DNA of 64,000 bases from Paracoccus aurantiacus (GCF_007993065.1 NZ_VOPL01000004.1:326864-390863), one strand, 5' to 3'. Positions 53,790 to 63,820 are shown, counted from the stretch's first letter. Translations and numbers: made by a program. Notes: a model not told the origin generated them from the letters alone.

Positions 53790-54457
53790 GCCGGTCGCAC
53801 CTTCCCGTGGCTCAGGTGAAGGCGACGGCTCATCCGGCTGGCGATGCGTTCGGAATGGGTCACGAGAAGCAGCGCGCAGCCTGTCTCGGCCACCAGATCC
53901 AGCATCGCCGCGATCACGACATCGGCGCTGCCCTCATCAAGGTTTCCGGTCGGCTCGTCTGCCAGAAGCAGGGCCGGGCGCAGTGCCATTGCGCGCCCGA
54001 TCGCGACCCGCTGGCGCTGACCGCCGGAAAGCTCGTCAGGCATTCTGTCCGAAAGCCCCGAAAGTCCGAGACGCTCCGTCAGCGCATTTGTCCAAGCGTC
54101 ATCGCGACGCCCGGCCATGCGGGCGTGAAAGGCAAGGTTGTCTGCGACGTTCAGACTGGGGATCAGATTGTATTGCTGGAATATCAGTGCGATGCGCTCG
54201 CGCCGCAGCCGGGCGAGGCCATGATCGGGCAGGGCGGTGATATTCTGCCCCGCGACCCGGATGTCGCCGCTGTCAGGTCGGTCCAGCCCGGAAATGAGGT
54301 GCAGAAGTGTGCTTTTGCCCGATCCGCTTTCGCCGGTCAGCGCCAGTGTCGCGCCGGGCTCAAGCGTGAAGCTGGTATCCGACAGCACCTCGATATCCGA
54401 GCCGGGGCGCGAAAAGCTTTTGCGCAGATGCGATACGTCAAGCGCGGGCGTGGTCAT
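53786..54457 (-). CDS. ABC ATPase (LolD-like) of the Att-type operon
   Basis: 223 residues. Walker A TGESGSGKST, Q-loop FQQYNLIPSLNV, signature LSGGQRQRVAIGRAM, Walker B LLLADEPTGNLDE, H-loop LLVTHSERIA. The LolD/MacB class powers FtsX permeases, and the permease gene overlaps it by 4 bases. First gene of the operon. Confidence 0.92.
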   Translation of the reverse strand: MTTPALDVSHLRKSFSRPGSDIEVLSDTSFTLEPGATLALTGESGSGKSTLLHLISGLDRPDSGDIRVAGQNITALPDHGLARLRRERIALIFQQYNLIPSLNVADNLAFHARMAGRRDDAWTNALTERLGLSGLSDRMPDELSGGQRQRVAIGRAMALRPALLLADEPTGNLDEGSADVVIAAMLDLVAETGCALLLVTHSERIASRMSRRLHLSHGKVRPA

Positions 54458-54565
54458 GTTGCGGGGCAGTTCCTGATGCAGGTGCGGTCGTCACGGGACG
54501 AGGTTGCACCAGCCTGCCAGCGATGGGCGCGCGATGCCAGCCTTGGCGGGGCGGGGCGCGGCGAT

Positions 54566-54598
54566 CGCAGGCGGCGGCAGGGTAGGCCGCCGCCTGCG
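54566..54598 (-). terminator. Strong hairpin ending the betaine-type operon
   Basis: Perfect 13-bp stem (CGCAGGCGGCGGC / GCCGCCGCCTGCG), 7-base loop, 8 bases after the ATPase stop. No T-run follows, so termination may need Rho. Confidence 0.6.
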
Positions 54599-54605
54599 GA
54601 TTGCA

Positions 54606-55670
54606 TCAGGCGACCGCTTCTTCCAGCGACACTTCTTCGGTGTCGTCGGGCGCGATCATCTCGGCAACTGTCTTTGCCAGCGTGACGCTTCCGACATGGT
54701 TGCCCTTCGCGTCCGTGATATTGGCGCGGTTCGTATTTTCGTTGGTCATCGCGCGCGCCGCCTCTTCCAGCAGGGTCGTATGCGGCAGCGTCACCGGCGT
54801 GTCGCTGCGCTCGCCCTTGCGCATGATTGTGCGAACGGTAATCACGTGGCCGCGGCGCACATCGCGCAGGAAGCTGCTGATATAATCATTCGCCGGGCGC
54901 AGCACGATCTGTTCGCCCGTGCCCTGCTGGATGATCTCTCCGTCGCGCAGGATCGCGATGCGATCGCCGAGGTTCAGCGCCTCGTCAAGGTCATGGGTAA
55001 TGAAGATGATGGTCTTCTTCAGCTCTGCCTGCAGATCGAGAAGGACAGACTGCATATCCGTGCGGATCAGCGGATCGAGCGCCGAGAACGCCTCGTCCAT
55101 CAGCAGGATCTCGGCATCGTTTGTCAGCGCGCGCGCAAGGCCGACGCGCTGCTGCATGCCACCGGAAAGCTGGTTGGGATAACTGTCTTCGAAACCATCC
55201 AACCCGACGCGGCTGATCCAGCGTCGCGCACGCTCCTCGGCCTCTTTGCCGGGCAGCTTGCGGATATCGAGACCGTATGTGGTGTTTTCCAGCACCGTGC
55301 GATGCGGGAACAGCGCGAATTTCTGAAACACCATCGCGGTCTTTTCCCGGCGGAAGTTGCGCAGTTCGGTCTGCGACATCTGGACGATGTCCTTGCCGTC
55401 GAACATGACCGATCCTGCGGTCGGCTCAATCAGCCGGTTGATATGGCGGATCAGCGTCGATTTCCCCGACCCGGAAAGCCCCATGACAACCTGAATCTGA
55501 CCGGCCGGAATGGTCAGGTTCACATCGTTCAGACCAACCACATGCTGGTAGCGGGACTTGATCTCTTCCTTGCTCATCCCGTTTTTGACTTTATCGACCA
55601 GGGATGCGCCGTCGGGTCCGAAGATCTTGTAAAGGTTGCGGATTTCGATGTCATGAATCGCATCAGCCAT
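54606..55670 (-). CDS. Choline/glycine betaine ABC importer: ATPase
   Basis: 354 residues, ProV/OpuAA type. Walker A GLSGSGKST, signature LSGGMQQRVGLARAL, Walker B ILLMDEAFSALDPLIR, and the ProV-specific NLYKIFGPDG near the start. A C-terminal CBS-like region (about 285-345) follows HVITVRTIMRK; only one module is clear. Such CBS domains sense ionic strength in OpuA. It overlaps the permease gene by 8 bases. Confidence 0.92.
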   Translation of the reverse strand: MADAIHDIEIRNLYKIFGPDGASLVDKVKNGMSKEEIKSRYQHVVGLNDVNLTIPAGQIQVVMGLSGSGKSTLIRHINRLIEPTAGSVMFDGKDIVQMSQTELRNFRREKTAMVFQKFALFPHRTVLENTTYGLDIRKLPGKEAEERARRWISRVGLDGFEDSYPNQLSGGMQQRVGLARALTNDAEILLMDEAFSALDPLIRTDMQSVLLDLQAELKKTIIFITHDLDEALNLGDRIAILRDGEIIQQGTGEQIVLRPANDYISSFLRDVRRGHVITVRTIMRKGERSDTPVTLPHTTLLEEAARAMTNENTNRANITDAKGNHVGSVTLAKTVAEMIAPDDTEEVSLEEAVA

Positions 55671-56547
55671 GGACGGCCTCCAGATGTTTTTGCAGCCGCT
55701 TGCCATAGGCCTGTGTCGAGCGGTCAAAGATGATTGCAATCGCGACAATGGCCAGACCGTTCATCACGCCGAGCGTGAAATACTGGTTGTTGATTGCCTG
55801 CAGCACGGGCTGTCCAAGGCCTTTCACCCCGATCATCGAGGCGACGACAACCATTGCAAGGCTCATCATGATGGTCTGGTTGACGCCTGCCATGATCGTC
55901 GGCAGCGCCAGCGGAAGCTGCACATCGCGCAGCTTCTGCCCACCCGAGGAACCGAACGCCTCGGCCGCTTCCAGTACATCTGCCGGCACCTGCCGGATAC
56001 CCAAATTCGTCAGCCGGATAATCGGCGGGATCGCATAGATCACCACTGCGATAACACCCGGCACCTTGCCAAGGCCGAAGATCATCACGACCGGGATCAG
56101 ATAAACGAAGCTCGGCATCGTCTGCATCATGTCGAGGATCGGTGTAATCAGCGCATTTGCCCGGTCCGACCGTGCCATCAGGATGCCGATCGGTATCCCA
56201 AGCACGACGGCAATGAGCGTGCACACGGCAACCATTGCGATCGTGCTCATCGTGTCGTCCCACATGCCGAAATAGCCGATCAGGCACAGCGAAATGACAG
56301 AGCCGAGAACGATCTTCCAGCTTCTGCTCAGCAGCCAGACAAGCGCGGCGAGTGCGGCCATCACGATGACCCATGGCGTGTCGATCAGCAGATTCTCGAT
56401 GAAGACCAGCAGAACCTGGATGGGGTGGAAGATGTTCTCCAGCGTCTCGCCATAGGCGCGCGTGAAGTCGCGAAAGCCGGAATCGATGGCCATGCGCAAT
56501 CCGCGCAGATCACCCCGGCTCATGGAGGGAAAGTCGATAAGGTCCAT
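55663..56547 (-). CDS. Choline/glycine betaine ABC importer: permease
   Basis: 294 residues, ProW/OpuAB type. ABC permease signature around VLEAAEAFGSSGGQKLRDVQLPLALPTIMAGVNQ, with MQTMPSFVYLIPVVMIFG typical of this group. About six to seven membrane helices. It lies 75 bases after the binding-protein gene, separated by a hairpin. Confidence 0.92.
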   Translation of the reverse strand: MDLIDFPSMSRGDLRGLRMAIDSGFRDFTRAYGETLENIFHPIQVLLVFIENLLIDTPWVIVMAALAALVWLLSRSWKIVLGSVISLCLIGYFGMWDDTMSTIAMVAVCTLIAVVLGIPIGILMARSDRANALITPILDMMQTMPSFVYLIPVVMIFGLGKVPGVIAVVIYAIPPIIRLTNLGIRQVPADVLEAAEAFGSSGGQKLRDVQLPLALPTIMAGVNQTIMMSLAMVVVASMIGVKGLGQPVLQAINNQYFTLGVMNGLAIVAIAIIFDRSTQAYGKRLQKHLEAVHG

Positions 56548-56582
56548 ATGTCTTCTTTTATGCTGTCGTCAGAAACGCAAAA

Positions 56583-56606
56583 CGGCCCGGCAGCGATGCC
56601 GGGCCG
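56583..56606 (-). terminator. Intra-operon hairpin between binding protein and permease
   Basis: A perfect 10-bp stem (CGGCCCGGCA / TGCCGGGCCG, loop GCGA); on the minus strand it runs into TTTTGCG. It should end part of the transcripts or protect the 3' end of the binding-protein mRNA, giving more binding protein than permease. Confidence 0.65.
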
Positions 56607-56622
56607 GTCGATATGTCCGGAA

Positions 56623-57618
56623 TCAGATGGCGTCCTTGACCGCAGTCGCGACGTCTTCGCTGACCCAAGGGGTCCAGACATCGGCATAGTTTTCAAGGAA
56701 GTACCACGCGCCGTCTTCGTTGGTCGCCTGATTGTCGCCCATCCATGCAAGCAATTCGTTCACGGTGTCGTTCGACCACGCGCGCTTGCCCAGATAGTCC
56801 ATCGTGACGGCATTCGATTCGGCGAATTCCTTGGTCACGGCGGTGAACACGTCAGAGCGAGGCCATTCGTTCAGCTTCGGATCGGGGCAGTTATTGACAA
56901 CAGTGCAGCTGTCCCATGCCTCCTTGTCGTTTTCGACGCCGAGATCCAGCCGCGTCATCTCGTATTTGCCGAGAATGGCGGTCGGTGCCCAATAGTAACC
57001 AAGCCAGCCCTCGTCGCGGTTGAAGGCACGCGCGATCGAGCCGTCCAGCCCTGCGGCAGAGCCGGGATCGACAAGATCAAAGCCCTTGTCCGCGATATCA
57101 AGCGCGCGGGTCTGGTTCTCGGTGATGATCTGGCAGGCCCAGCCCGACGGGCAGCTGAAGAATGCGCCACGGCTTTCGTCTTCGGCACCGGGGAACAGTT
57201 CAGGATGGGCAAGCGCATCTTCGATTGTCTTGATACCGTTCTCTTCGGCGATCTTGGTCGGAACCCAGAAGCCTTCGACGCCGCCATCGGTCAGGATCTC
57301 TGACGCGATGACGATGCGTCCCTCGTCGACGGCCGCGTCAAGCGGGACCTTGACTGCGTTCACCCAAAGCTCTGGCGCGACATCGGGCTGCGCCTTTTCG
57401 TTCATCGAGGTGAAGGTCGGGACCGTATCGCCGGTCACCAGCTCCACATCGCAGCCATAGCCTTCTTCGAGGATGATCTTGTCCACCCATGCGGCGAGAC
57501 CGGCCGATGCCCAGTTCATCTCGGCGATCGACACGCTGCCGCATTCATCCTGCGCATACGCAGCCGGGGCAGCAACGATCAGCCCCAGAAGGGCAAGTCC
57601 GGGTTTCATCAAATTCAT
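56623..57618 (-). CDS. Choline/glycine betaine ABC importer: periplasmic binding protein
   Basis: 331 residues, OpuAC fold. Signal peptide cleaved at YAQ-DE. EMNWASAGLAAWVDKIILEEGYGCDVELV and GYYWAPTAILGKYEMTRLDLG contain aromatic residues usual for quaternary-amine pockets. Cys pairs (SCPSGWAC, SCTVVNNC) suggest two disulfides, seen in some alphaproteobacterial relatives. Which amine it binds is not certain. Confidence 0.9.
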   Translation of the reverse strand: MNLMKPGLALLGLIVAAPAAYAQDECGSVSIAEMNWASAGLAAWVDKIILEEGYGCDVELVTGDTVPTFTSMNEKAQPDVAPELWVNAVKVPLDAAVDEGRIVIASEILTDGGVEGFWVPTKIAEENGIKTIEDALAHPELFPGAEDESRGAFFSCPSGWACQIITENQTRALDIADKGFDLVDPGSAAGLDGSIARAFNRDEGWLGYYWAPTAILGKYEMTRLDLGVENDKEAWDSCTVVNNCPDPKLNEWPRSDVFTAVTKEFAESNAVTMDYLGKRAWSNDTVNELLAWMGDNQATNEDGAWYFLENYADVWTPWVSEDVATAVKDAI

Positions 57619-58016
57619 GGTGGATACCTTTCACTTTTCTTCGTCGTCGGCGCGCCAGAAGGCCCCAACCGTCAGGGCCGGATGCAGCCGCAAGCCGACA
57701 TTCGCATGCGCGGAGCATAACGGCAGCAGCGGTTTTTTGCCACCTTGCCCCGGCGAATAAGATTTATCTATATGATATTAAATGATAATTAATGGATATC
57801 GGCGCGCCGGAACAGGTCCGATCGTCGTTCTCGCTCAAGTCTGGGCGGCGCTCTCCGCCGCAATTCATAGGCCTCAAGGCGAAGGGAAAGGGTGCCTCGC
57901 CACTTGACCGCCGCCGCGCCCACCGAACGGCCCGACAGGAATTCAGATTCCGACACGGAACGCGCCAGCCTGGCACGCGACTTACCTCAGGAATTCTTGG
58001 CAATTCTAGGGATTTT
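57619..58016. other. Intergenic region with AT-rich promoter tract
   Basis: 398 bases between the binding-protein start and tRNA-Asn. An AT-rich run at about 57760-57795, with repeated ATCAT/ATGAT words, is the likely promoter/operator zone for the betaine-type operon. I see no gene; short open frames overlap the tRNA and look like chance. Confidence 0.5.
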
Positions 58017-58091
58017 TGGCTCCGGCGGTAGGGATCGAACCTACGACCAATTGATTAACAGTCAACTGCTCTACCGCTGAGCTACGCCGGA
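58017..58091 (-). tRNA. tRNA-Asn (anticodon GTT)
   Basis: 75 bases with encoded CCA. Acceptor TCCGGCG/CGCCGGA, D stem GCTC/GAGC, anticodon loop CTGTTAA (GTT), T stem GTAGG/CCTAC, discriminator G. Confidence 0.97.
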
Positions 58092-58102
58092 ACACGGGGG
58101 GT

Positions 58103-58131
58103 GATATAGCTGCCGATTCCGTGGCCGTCCA
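58103..58131 (-). promoter_or_regulatory. Candidate tRNA-Asn promoter
   Basis: On the minus strand TGGACG, 17 bases, TATATC, placed so that transcription would begin a few bases before the tRNA. Confidence 0.45.
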
Positions 58132-58151
58132 GAGGGTTTGACGCAAAAAAT

Positions 58152-58997
58152 TCACCGAAGTGAAAATTGCGATTCCGGGGTGATCGGGCCGGGGGTCGTG
58201 GTCGCGCCAAGCTGGGTCAGCGCGATCAGATGCGCAAGGACGTTGCGCGCTGCCGCGGGTAACAGCGCGGGCGGCACCTCATAGATGCGTCGTGCCAGAT
58301 TTGCTGCATCGGCTGGGCCGTTCGCCAACGCGCGCAGGATCTGGGCGCTGCGCTCTTGCCGATGTTCGCGCAGTTCGGCAATGCGTGCGGCCGGGCTCTC
58401 GATCGGATCGCCATGGGCCGGCAGCAGACCGGACGTCCGCAGCGCTTCGATCCGATCCAGGCTGCGGAAGTAATCCAGCAGGTCGCCATCCGGCGGAGAA
58501 ATCAGCGTCGACGACCAGCCAAGGATCACGTCGCCGCAAAAAAGCGTATCCTCCCACAGAAAGGACAGATGCCCGCCCATATGTCCCGGCGTGTGGATGG
58601 CCCGAAGTTTCCAGTCCCGCCCGGCGATTTCTTCATCATGCGTGATCCGGCGGTCGGGCATGAAGGCGGTATCGCGCCCTTCGCCGCCGCCCGCAGTGGT
58701 CACGAGGCTTTCCATAAAAGGCGATCTTCCGGCGTCGGCGGTTCCGAAAGCCAGCACCGGCGCGCCGGTCGCCGCTGAAAGCGCTGCCGCCCCCGCAGAG
58801 TGGTCGAGATGGGCATGTGTTACGAGGATATGGCTGATGCGGCCGGCGCCTGCTGCAAGGATCGCCTCGCGGTGGCCGGCGATGTCCGGGCCGGGGTCGA
58901 TCACCGCGATATCGCGCTCCCCCAGCAGAAAGGTATTCGTGCCCGGTCCGGTCAGCGGCGACGGGTTCGGCGCGAGGATCGTTTGCAGCATTGTCAC
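58152..58997 (-). CDS. Metallo-beta-lactamase-fold hydrolase (LACTB2-like)
   Basis: 281 residues. Zinc motif THAHLDHSAG (His-x-His-x-Asp-His), third-strand His in TPGHMGGHLSF and Asp in LFCGDVILG, and a C-terminal helical domain like LACTB2-type enzymes. Likely a soluble hydrolase; the substrate is not evident (RNA, thioester or lactone). GTG 58997 fits the AAGGGA site better than ATG 58991. Divergent from the histidine kinase gene. Confidence 0.88.
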   Translation of the reverse strand: MTMLQTILAPNPSPLTGPGTNTFLLGERDIAVIDPGPDIAGHREAILAAGAGRISHILVTHAHLDHSAGAAALSAATGAPVLAFGTADAGRSPFMESLVTTAGGGEGRDTAFMPDRRITHDEEIAGRDWKLRAIHTPGHMGGHLSFLWEDTLFCGDVILGWSSTLISPPDGDLLDYFRSLDRIEALRTSGLLPAHGDPIESPAARIAELREHRQERSAQILRALANGPADAANLARRIYEVPPALLPAAARNVLAHLIALTQLGATTTPGPITPESQFSLR

Positions 58998-59052
58998 GGG
59001 TTTCCCTTGTCCGGATCGGCGTCTAACCTAGCGGCGTCAAACTGGGGGCGCC

Positions 59053-60405
59053 ATGCATTTCGGACCCGATTTCGGCTGGTTGAAACGTTTCATGCCGCGC
59101 GGGCTGTATGGTCGCGCGGTCCTGATTCTGCTGCTTCCGGTCTTCACGCTGGTGCTTGTGGTGACAGTCATGTTCCTGCAACGCCATTTCGAGGATGTGA
59201 CCCGGCAGATGACGGCCTCGGTCGCGCTGGAGGCGGGTTTCGTGACGCGCAGCGTGGATCAAAGCACGGATCTCGCATCGGCTGTGTTTGCCGGCACGGA
59301 CATTGCCAGCAATCTCGGGTTCGAATTCGCGATGCCCGGTCCCGTCGTTCATGAAAGCCGGGTTTTCTACGACGTCTCGGGCCGGATCGTTGCGGATGAG
59401 CTGCGCGCGAGCCTGCCGGGGCTGACCGCGGTCGAACTGAAGGATCTGAAGCAGGTGCGGCTTGGGCTGGAAGGTCCTTATGGCCCGTATACACTCACCT
59501 TTCCGCGCGGTCGGGTCAGCGCGTCCAACCCGCATCAGCTGCTGGTGCTGCTGGGTTTCACGGCCGCGCTGATGACCGTGATTGCGGGGATATTCCTGCG
59601 CAACCAGTTGCGACCGATCCGCCGCCTTGCACAGGCCGCCGAGGATTACGGGCGCGGACGGCTGACACCGTATCGTCCCGGTGGTGCAATCGAAATCCGA
59701 AGCGCGGGCGCGGCTTTTCTGGACATGCGCAACCGGCTGGAGCGGCTGGCAGAGCAGCGCGGCATGATGCTGAGCGGGATCAGCCATGATCTGCGCACGC
59801 CTCTGACGCGCTTGCAGCTTTCGCTGTCGATGATGTCGCCCGATATCGAACCCGACGCCGAGGAGATCGCCGCGATGCGCCGCGATCTCGACGAAATGTC
59901 GCGGATGATAAACGCATTTCTGGCATTCGCCCGCGACGCCGCCCAGGACGACACCAAGGCCGAGCAGACGGCATTGCTGCCATTTCTTCGGCGGATCATC
60001 GAGGATGCAGAACGTGGTGGCCATTCGATCGAGTTGCTGAGCAACGGCGTCGCCGAGGCCGATGCGGCGACATTCCGGCCCGATACCCTGCGCCGCGCGA
60101 TCGAGAACCTGATCGGGAATGCCGGCCGCTATGGCGATCACACGCGCGTCGAGCTTTCCACAACGCCCCGCGCCGTCCGGATAAGCGTCGAGGATGACGG
60201 ACCGGGCATCCCCGAGGATCGCCACGAAGACGCATTGCGCCCGTTCAGCAGGCTTGATCCTGGACGATCTCGCAATCGTGGCGAGGGGGCAGGGCTTGGC
60301 CTTGCAATAGCCGCCGATACGGCGCGGATGCTGGGTGGCCAGCTGCGGTTGGGGCGCAGCGAAGACCTTGGCGGGCTCAAGGCCGAGATCGCCTTTCCGC
60401 GATAG
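59053..60405 (+). CDS. EnvZ-like sensor histidine kinase
   Basis: 450 residues. Membrane helix 1 at about 18-40, periplasmic sensor to about 155, helix 2 (LLVLLGFTAALMTVIAGIFL), then HAMP. The DHp helix has His245 in SGISHDLRTPLTRLQLSLS, and the ATPase domain has N-box ENLIGNAGRY, DDGPGIPE and GEGAGLGLAIA. All catalytic boxes are intact. The partner response regulator is not adjacent. Order of features matches EnvZ, the osmosensor that pairs with OmpR. Confidence 0.92.
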   Translation: MHFGPDFGWLKRFMPRGLYGRAVLILLLPVFTLVLVVTVMFLQRHFEDVTRQMTASVALEAGFVTRSVDQSTDLASAVFAGTDIASNLGFEFAMPGPVVHESRVFYDVSGRIVADELRASLPGLTAVELKDLKQVRLGLEGPYGPYTLTFPRGRVSASNPHQLLVLLGFTAALMTVIAGIFLRNQLRPIRRLAQAAEDYGRGRLTPYRPGGAIEIRSAGAAFLDMRNRLERLAEQRGMMLSGISHDLRTPLTRLQLSLSMMSPDIEPDAEEIAAMRRDLDEMSRMINAFLAFARDAAQDDTKAEQTALLPFLRRIIEDAERGGHSIELLSNGVAEADAATFRPDTLRRAIENLIGNAGRYGDHTRVELSTTPRAVRISVEDDGPGIPEDRHEDALRPFSRLDPGRSRNRGEGAGLGLAIAADTARMLGGQLRLGRSEDLGGLKAEIAFPR

Positions 60406-60542
60406 CAGTTCGCGGCGGGCCTGCGACGCGGAACCGCGCGCGAAGCGCCTGCCGCGCGGCAGGGGAACGCAGCCCCTTGCGGCAGGCGCGGCGCGCGCCC
60501 ATATCTGGGCCTCAACGCCCTGCAAATGCGGGGTGTGGATTG
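60406..60542. other. Stem-loop region between the kinase gene and the str promoter
   Basis: 137 bases, no gene, containing nested inverted repeats. Outer arms GCGCCTGCCGC (60445-60455) and GCGGCAGGCGC (60479-60489) enclose AGGGG/CCCCT, and a 16-base palindrome (60448-60463) gives an alternative fold. Probably the kinase gene's terminator. Confidence 0.5.
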
Positions 60543-60571
60543 TTGACAGCCCAGCCGATTCCGCCTATAGC
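60543..60571 (+). promoter_or_regulatory. Strong sigma-70 type promoter of the str operon
   Basis: TTGACA, 17 bases, TATAGC: a perfect -35, ideal spacing and good -10. Predicted start near 60578, leaving a leader of about 200 bases before rpsL. Confidence 0.8.
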
Positions 60572-60657
60572 CCGCCCGACCCGAAGGGTTCTTCGCCCTC
60601 GGGGTCCAGAACCACCTGATGGTCGGAATGCAGGACAAGCGCCTGTATTCACTGGAT

Positions 60658-60701
60658 AGCCCCTCCGCCCCCGCATGGGAACGGAAGGGCTTTGGCTTTT
60701 T
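60658..60701 (+). promoter_or_regulatory. Attenuator-like hairpin in the rpsL leader
   Basis: Arms AGCCCCTCCG (60658-60667) and CGGAAGGGCT (60682-60691) pair with one mismatch, followed by TTGGCTTTTT. This has the form of a premature terminator about 80 bases before rpsL. Confidence 0.45.
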
Positions 60702-60732
60702 GCGATTCGCGCAACTGGCCGTCGAGAAGTGG

Positions 60733-60750
60733 CGCAACCGGCTGGTTGCG
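60733..60750 (+). promoter_or_regulatory. Second leader hairpin before rpsL
   Basis: Perfect 7-bp stem CGCAACC / GGTTGCG with a GGCT loop, ending 29 bases before the rpsL ATG; could affect initiation or processing. Confidence 0.4.
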
Positions 60751-60779
60751 AGTATTGACAGAGCAAGACGGGGAACCGA

Positions 60780-61151
60780 ATGCCTACGATTCAACAGCTG
60801 ATCCGCAAACCGCGGCAGCCCAAAGTGCAGCGCTCGAAGTCGCAGCACCTTCAAGGATGCCCGCAGAAGCGCGGCGTCTGCACGCGCGTCTATACCACGA
60901 CGCCGAAGAAACCGAACTCCGCTATGCGTAAGGTTGCCAAGGTGCGCCTGACGAATGGCTTCGAGGTCATCTCTTACATTCCGGGCGAAAAGCACAACCT
61001 CCAGGAACACAGCGTCGTGCTGATCCGTGGCGGTCGTGTGAAAGACCTTCCGGGTGTCCGTTACCACATCCTGCGCGGTGTGCTGGATACCCAAGGCGTC
61101 AAGGATCGTCGTCAGCGTCGTTCGAAATACGGCGCGAAGCGTCCGAAGTAA
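60780..61151 (+). CDS. rpsL: 30S ribosomal protein S12
   Basis: 123 residues, full length. [20 protein letters not shown] at the start; the decoding-centre loop [19 protein letters not shown] keeps Lys-Lys-Pro-Asn-Ser, and [18 protein letters not shown] keeps the second streptomycin-linked Lys, so the wild-type form. First gene of the str operon. Confidence 0.99.
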   Translation: MPTIQQLIRKPRQPKVQRSKSQHLQGCPQKRGVCTRVYTTTPKKPNSAMRKVAKVRLTNGFEVISYIPGEKHNLQEHSVVLIRGGRVKDLPGVRYHILRGVLDTQGVKDRRQRRSKYGAKRPK

Positions 61152-61634
<483 letters not shown>

Positions 61635-61652
61635 CCGGAAGGAAGGCCCCTT

Positions 61653-63776
61653 ATGGCACGCGAATATCCGCTTCAGCGTTATCGCAACTTCGGCATCATG
61701 GCCCATATTGATGCTGGCAAGACGACGACGACCGAGCGTATCCTTTACTACACCGGCAAGTCGCACAAGATCGGCGAAGTCCATGACGGCGCCGCGACCA
61801 TGGACTGGATGGAACAGGAAGCCGAACGCGGCATCACCATCACGTCCGCGGCCACGACGACCTTCTGGCAGCGCCAGGAAGACCCGACCGCTGACGGGAC
61901 CTCGGACACGAAGTATCGCTTCAACATCATCGACACCCCCGGCCACGTTGACTTCACCATCGAAGTTGAACGTTCGCTGGCGGTTCTGGACGGTGCGATC
62001 TGTCTGCTCGACGCCAATGCCGGCGTTGAGCCGCAGACCGAAACCGTGTGGCGTCAGGCTGACCGCTACAAGGTTCCGCGGATCGTCTTCGTCAACAAGA
62101 TGGACAAGATCGGTGCCGACTTCTTCAACTGTGTGAAGATGATCAAAGAGCGCACCGGCGGCACCCCGTGCCCGATCGCCCTGCCGATCGGCGCCGAGGA
62201 TCAGCTGGAAGGCATCATCGACCTGATCAAGATGGAAGAATGGGTCTGGAAGGGTGAAGATCTCGGCGCAAGCTGGGTTCGTCAGCCGATCCGCGCCGAA
62301 CTTCAGGATCAGGCCGACGAATGGCGCGCCAACATGATCGAGCTTGCCGTGGAGCAGGACGATGATGCGATGGAGCAGTATCTGGAAGGCAACGAGCCTG
62401 ACGAAGAAACCCTGCGCAAGCTGATCCGCAAGGGCACGCTGTCGCTGAGCTTCTTCCCGGTGATGGCTGGTTCTGCGTTCAAGAACAAGGGCGTGCAGCC
62501 CCTTCTCAACGCGGTTATCGACTTCCTTCCCTCGCCGCTCGACGTGCCCGCCTATATGGGCTTCTCGCCGGATGACGAATCCGAAGAACGCAACATCGCG
62601 CGCACCGCGAACGATGATGAACCCTTCTCGGCTCTGGCGTTCAAGATCATGAACGACAAGTTCGTCGGCTCGCTGACCTTTACCCGGATCTATTCGGGCA
62701 AGATCAACAAGGGCGACTCGATGCTGAACTCGACCAAGGGCAAGAACGAGCGTGTCGGCCGTATGATGGTCATGCACGCCATCGACCGTCAGGAAATCGA
62801 GGAAGCATTTGCCGGAGACATCATCGCGCTGGCGGGTCTGAAGGAAACCACCACGGGTGACACGCTGTGTGATCCGGCCAAACCGGTGGTTCTGGAAACC
62901 ATGACCTTCCCGGAACCGGTGATCGAAATCGCCGTGGAACCGAAGTCGAAAGCCGACCAGGAAAAGATGGGCCTCGCCCTTCAGCGCCTGGCTGCCGAAG
63001 ACCCGTCCTTCCGCGTCGAAACCGATCTGGAATCGGGGCAGACGATCATGAAGGGCATGGGCGAACTTCACCTCGACATTCTCGTGGATCGCATGAAGCG
63101 CGAATTCAAGGTCGAGGCGAATATCGGTGCGCCGCAGGTGGCATATCGCGAAACCATCTCGAACGAGGCCGAGATCGACTATACGCACAAGAAGCAGTCG
63201 GGTGGTACCGGCCAGTTCGCGCGCGTCAAGCTGATCATCACCCCGACCGAGCCGGGCGAAGGTTATTCGTTCGAAAGCCGCATCGTCGGTGGCGCAGTGC
63301 CGAAGGAATACATTCCCGGCGTCGAAAAAGGCATCAAGTCGGTCATGGATTCCGGTCCTCTGGCAGGCTTCCCGGTCATCGACTTCAAGGTCGCGCTGAT
63401 CGACGGTGCGTTCCACGACGTCGACTCCTCGGTGCTGGCCTTCGAAATCGCCGCGCGTGCGGGGATGCGTGAAGGTCTGCGCAAGGCCGGTGCGAAACTG
63501 CTGGAACCGATCATGAAGGTCGAAGTGGTCACGCCGGAAGAATATACCGGTTCGATCATTGGCGACCTGACCTCGCGTCGGGGCATGGTTCGTGGTCAGG
63601 ATGCACGCGGTAATGCGAACGTCATCGACGCCTTCGTGCCGCTGGCCAATATGTTCGGCTATATCAACAACCTGCGCTCGATGTCTTCGGGCCGCGCAGT
63701 GTTCACGATGCAGTTCGACCATTATGACGCGGTGCCGCAGAACATCTCGGACGAGATCCAGAAGAAATACGCGTAA
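61653..63776 (+). CDS. fusA: Elongation factor G
   Basis: 707 residues, five-domain translational GTPase. G1 [14 protein letters not shown]2/G3 [13 protein letters not shown] and [16 protein letters not shown]4 [10 protein letters not shown]. Domain IV and V features (MPKFYPG-like [34 protein letters not shown]) are present. It moves tRNA and mRNA after peptide transfer. 18 bases after rpsG. Confidence 0.99.
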   Translation: MAREYPLQRYRNFGIMAHIDAGKTTTTERILYYTGKSHKIGEVHDGAATMDWMEQEAERGITITSAATTTFWQRQEDPTADGTSDTKYRFNIIDTPGHVDFTIEVERSLAVLDGAICLLDANAGVEPQTETVWRQADRYKVPRIVFVNKMDKIGADFFNCVKMIKERTGGTPCPIALPIGAEDQLEGIIDLIKMEEWVWKGEDLGASWVRQPIRAELQDQADEWRANMIELAVEQDDDAMEQYLEGNEPDEETLRKLIRKGTLSLSFFPVMAGSAFKNKGVQPLLNAVIDFLPSPLDVPAYMGFSPDDESEERNIARTANDDEPFSALAFKIMNDKFVGSLTFTRIYSGKINKGDSMLNSTKGKNERVGRMMVMHAIDRQEIEEAFAGDIIALAGLKETTTGDTLCDPAKPVVLETMTFPEPVIEIAVEPKSKADQEKMGLALQRLAAEDPSFRVETDLESGQTIMKGMGELHLDILVDRMKREFKVEANIGAPQVAYRETISNEAEIDYTHKKQSGGTGQFARVKLIITPTEPGEGYSFESRIVGGAVPKEYIPGVEKGIKSVMDSGPLAGFPVIDFKVALIDGAFHDVDSSVLAFEIAARAGMREGLRKAGAKLLEPIMKVEVVTPEEYTGSIIGDLTSRRGMVRGQDARGNANVIDAFVPLANMFGYINNLRSMSSGRAVFTMQFDHYDAVPQNISDEIQKKYA

Positions 63777-63820
63777 TCAAGGCGGTGCGGGGGAAACCTC
63801 GCGCCCTACCATCCCCGTAG

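Noticed and set aside
60619..60801. 60-codon frame in the rpsL leader overlapping the rpsL start
   Set aside because: No ribosome site, overlaps both the attenuator-like hairpin and rpsL; better explained as leader RNA.
60780..61151. Streptomycin-resistance change in S12
   Set aside because: The Lys residues usually altered are unchanged.
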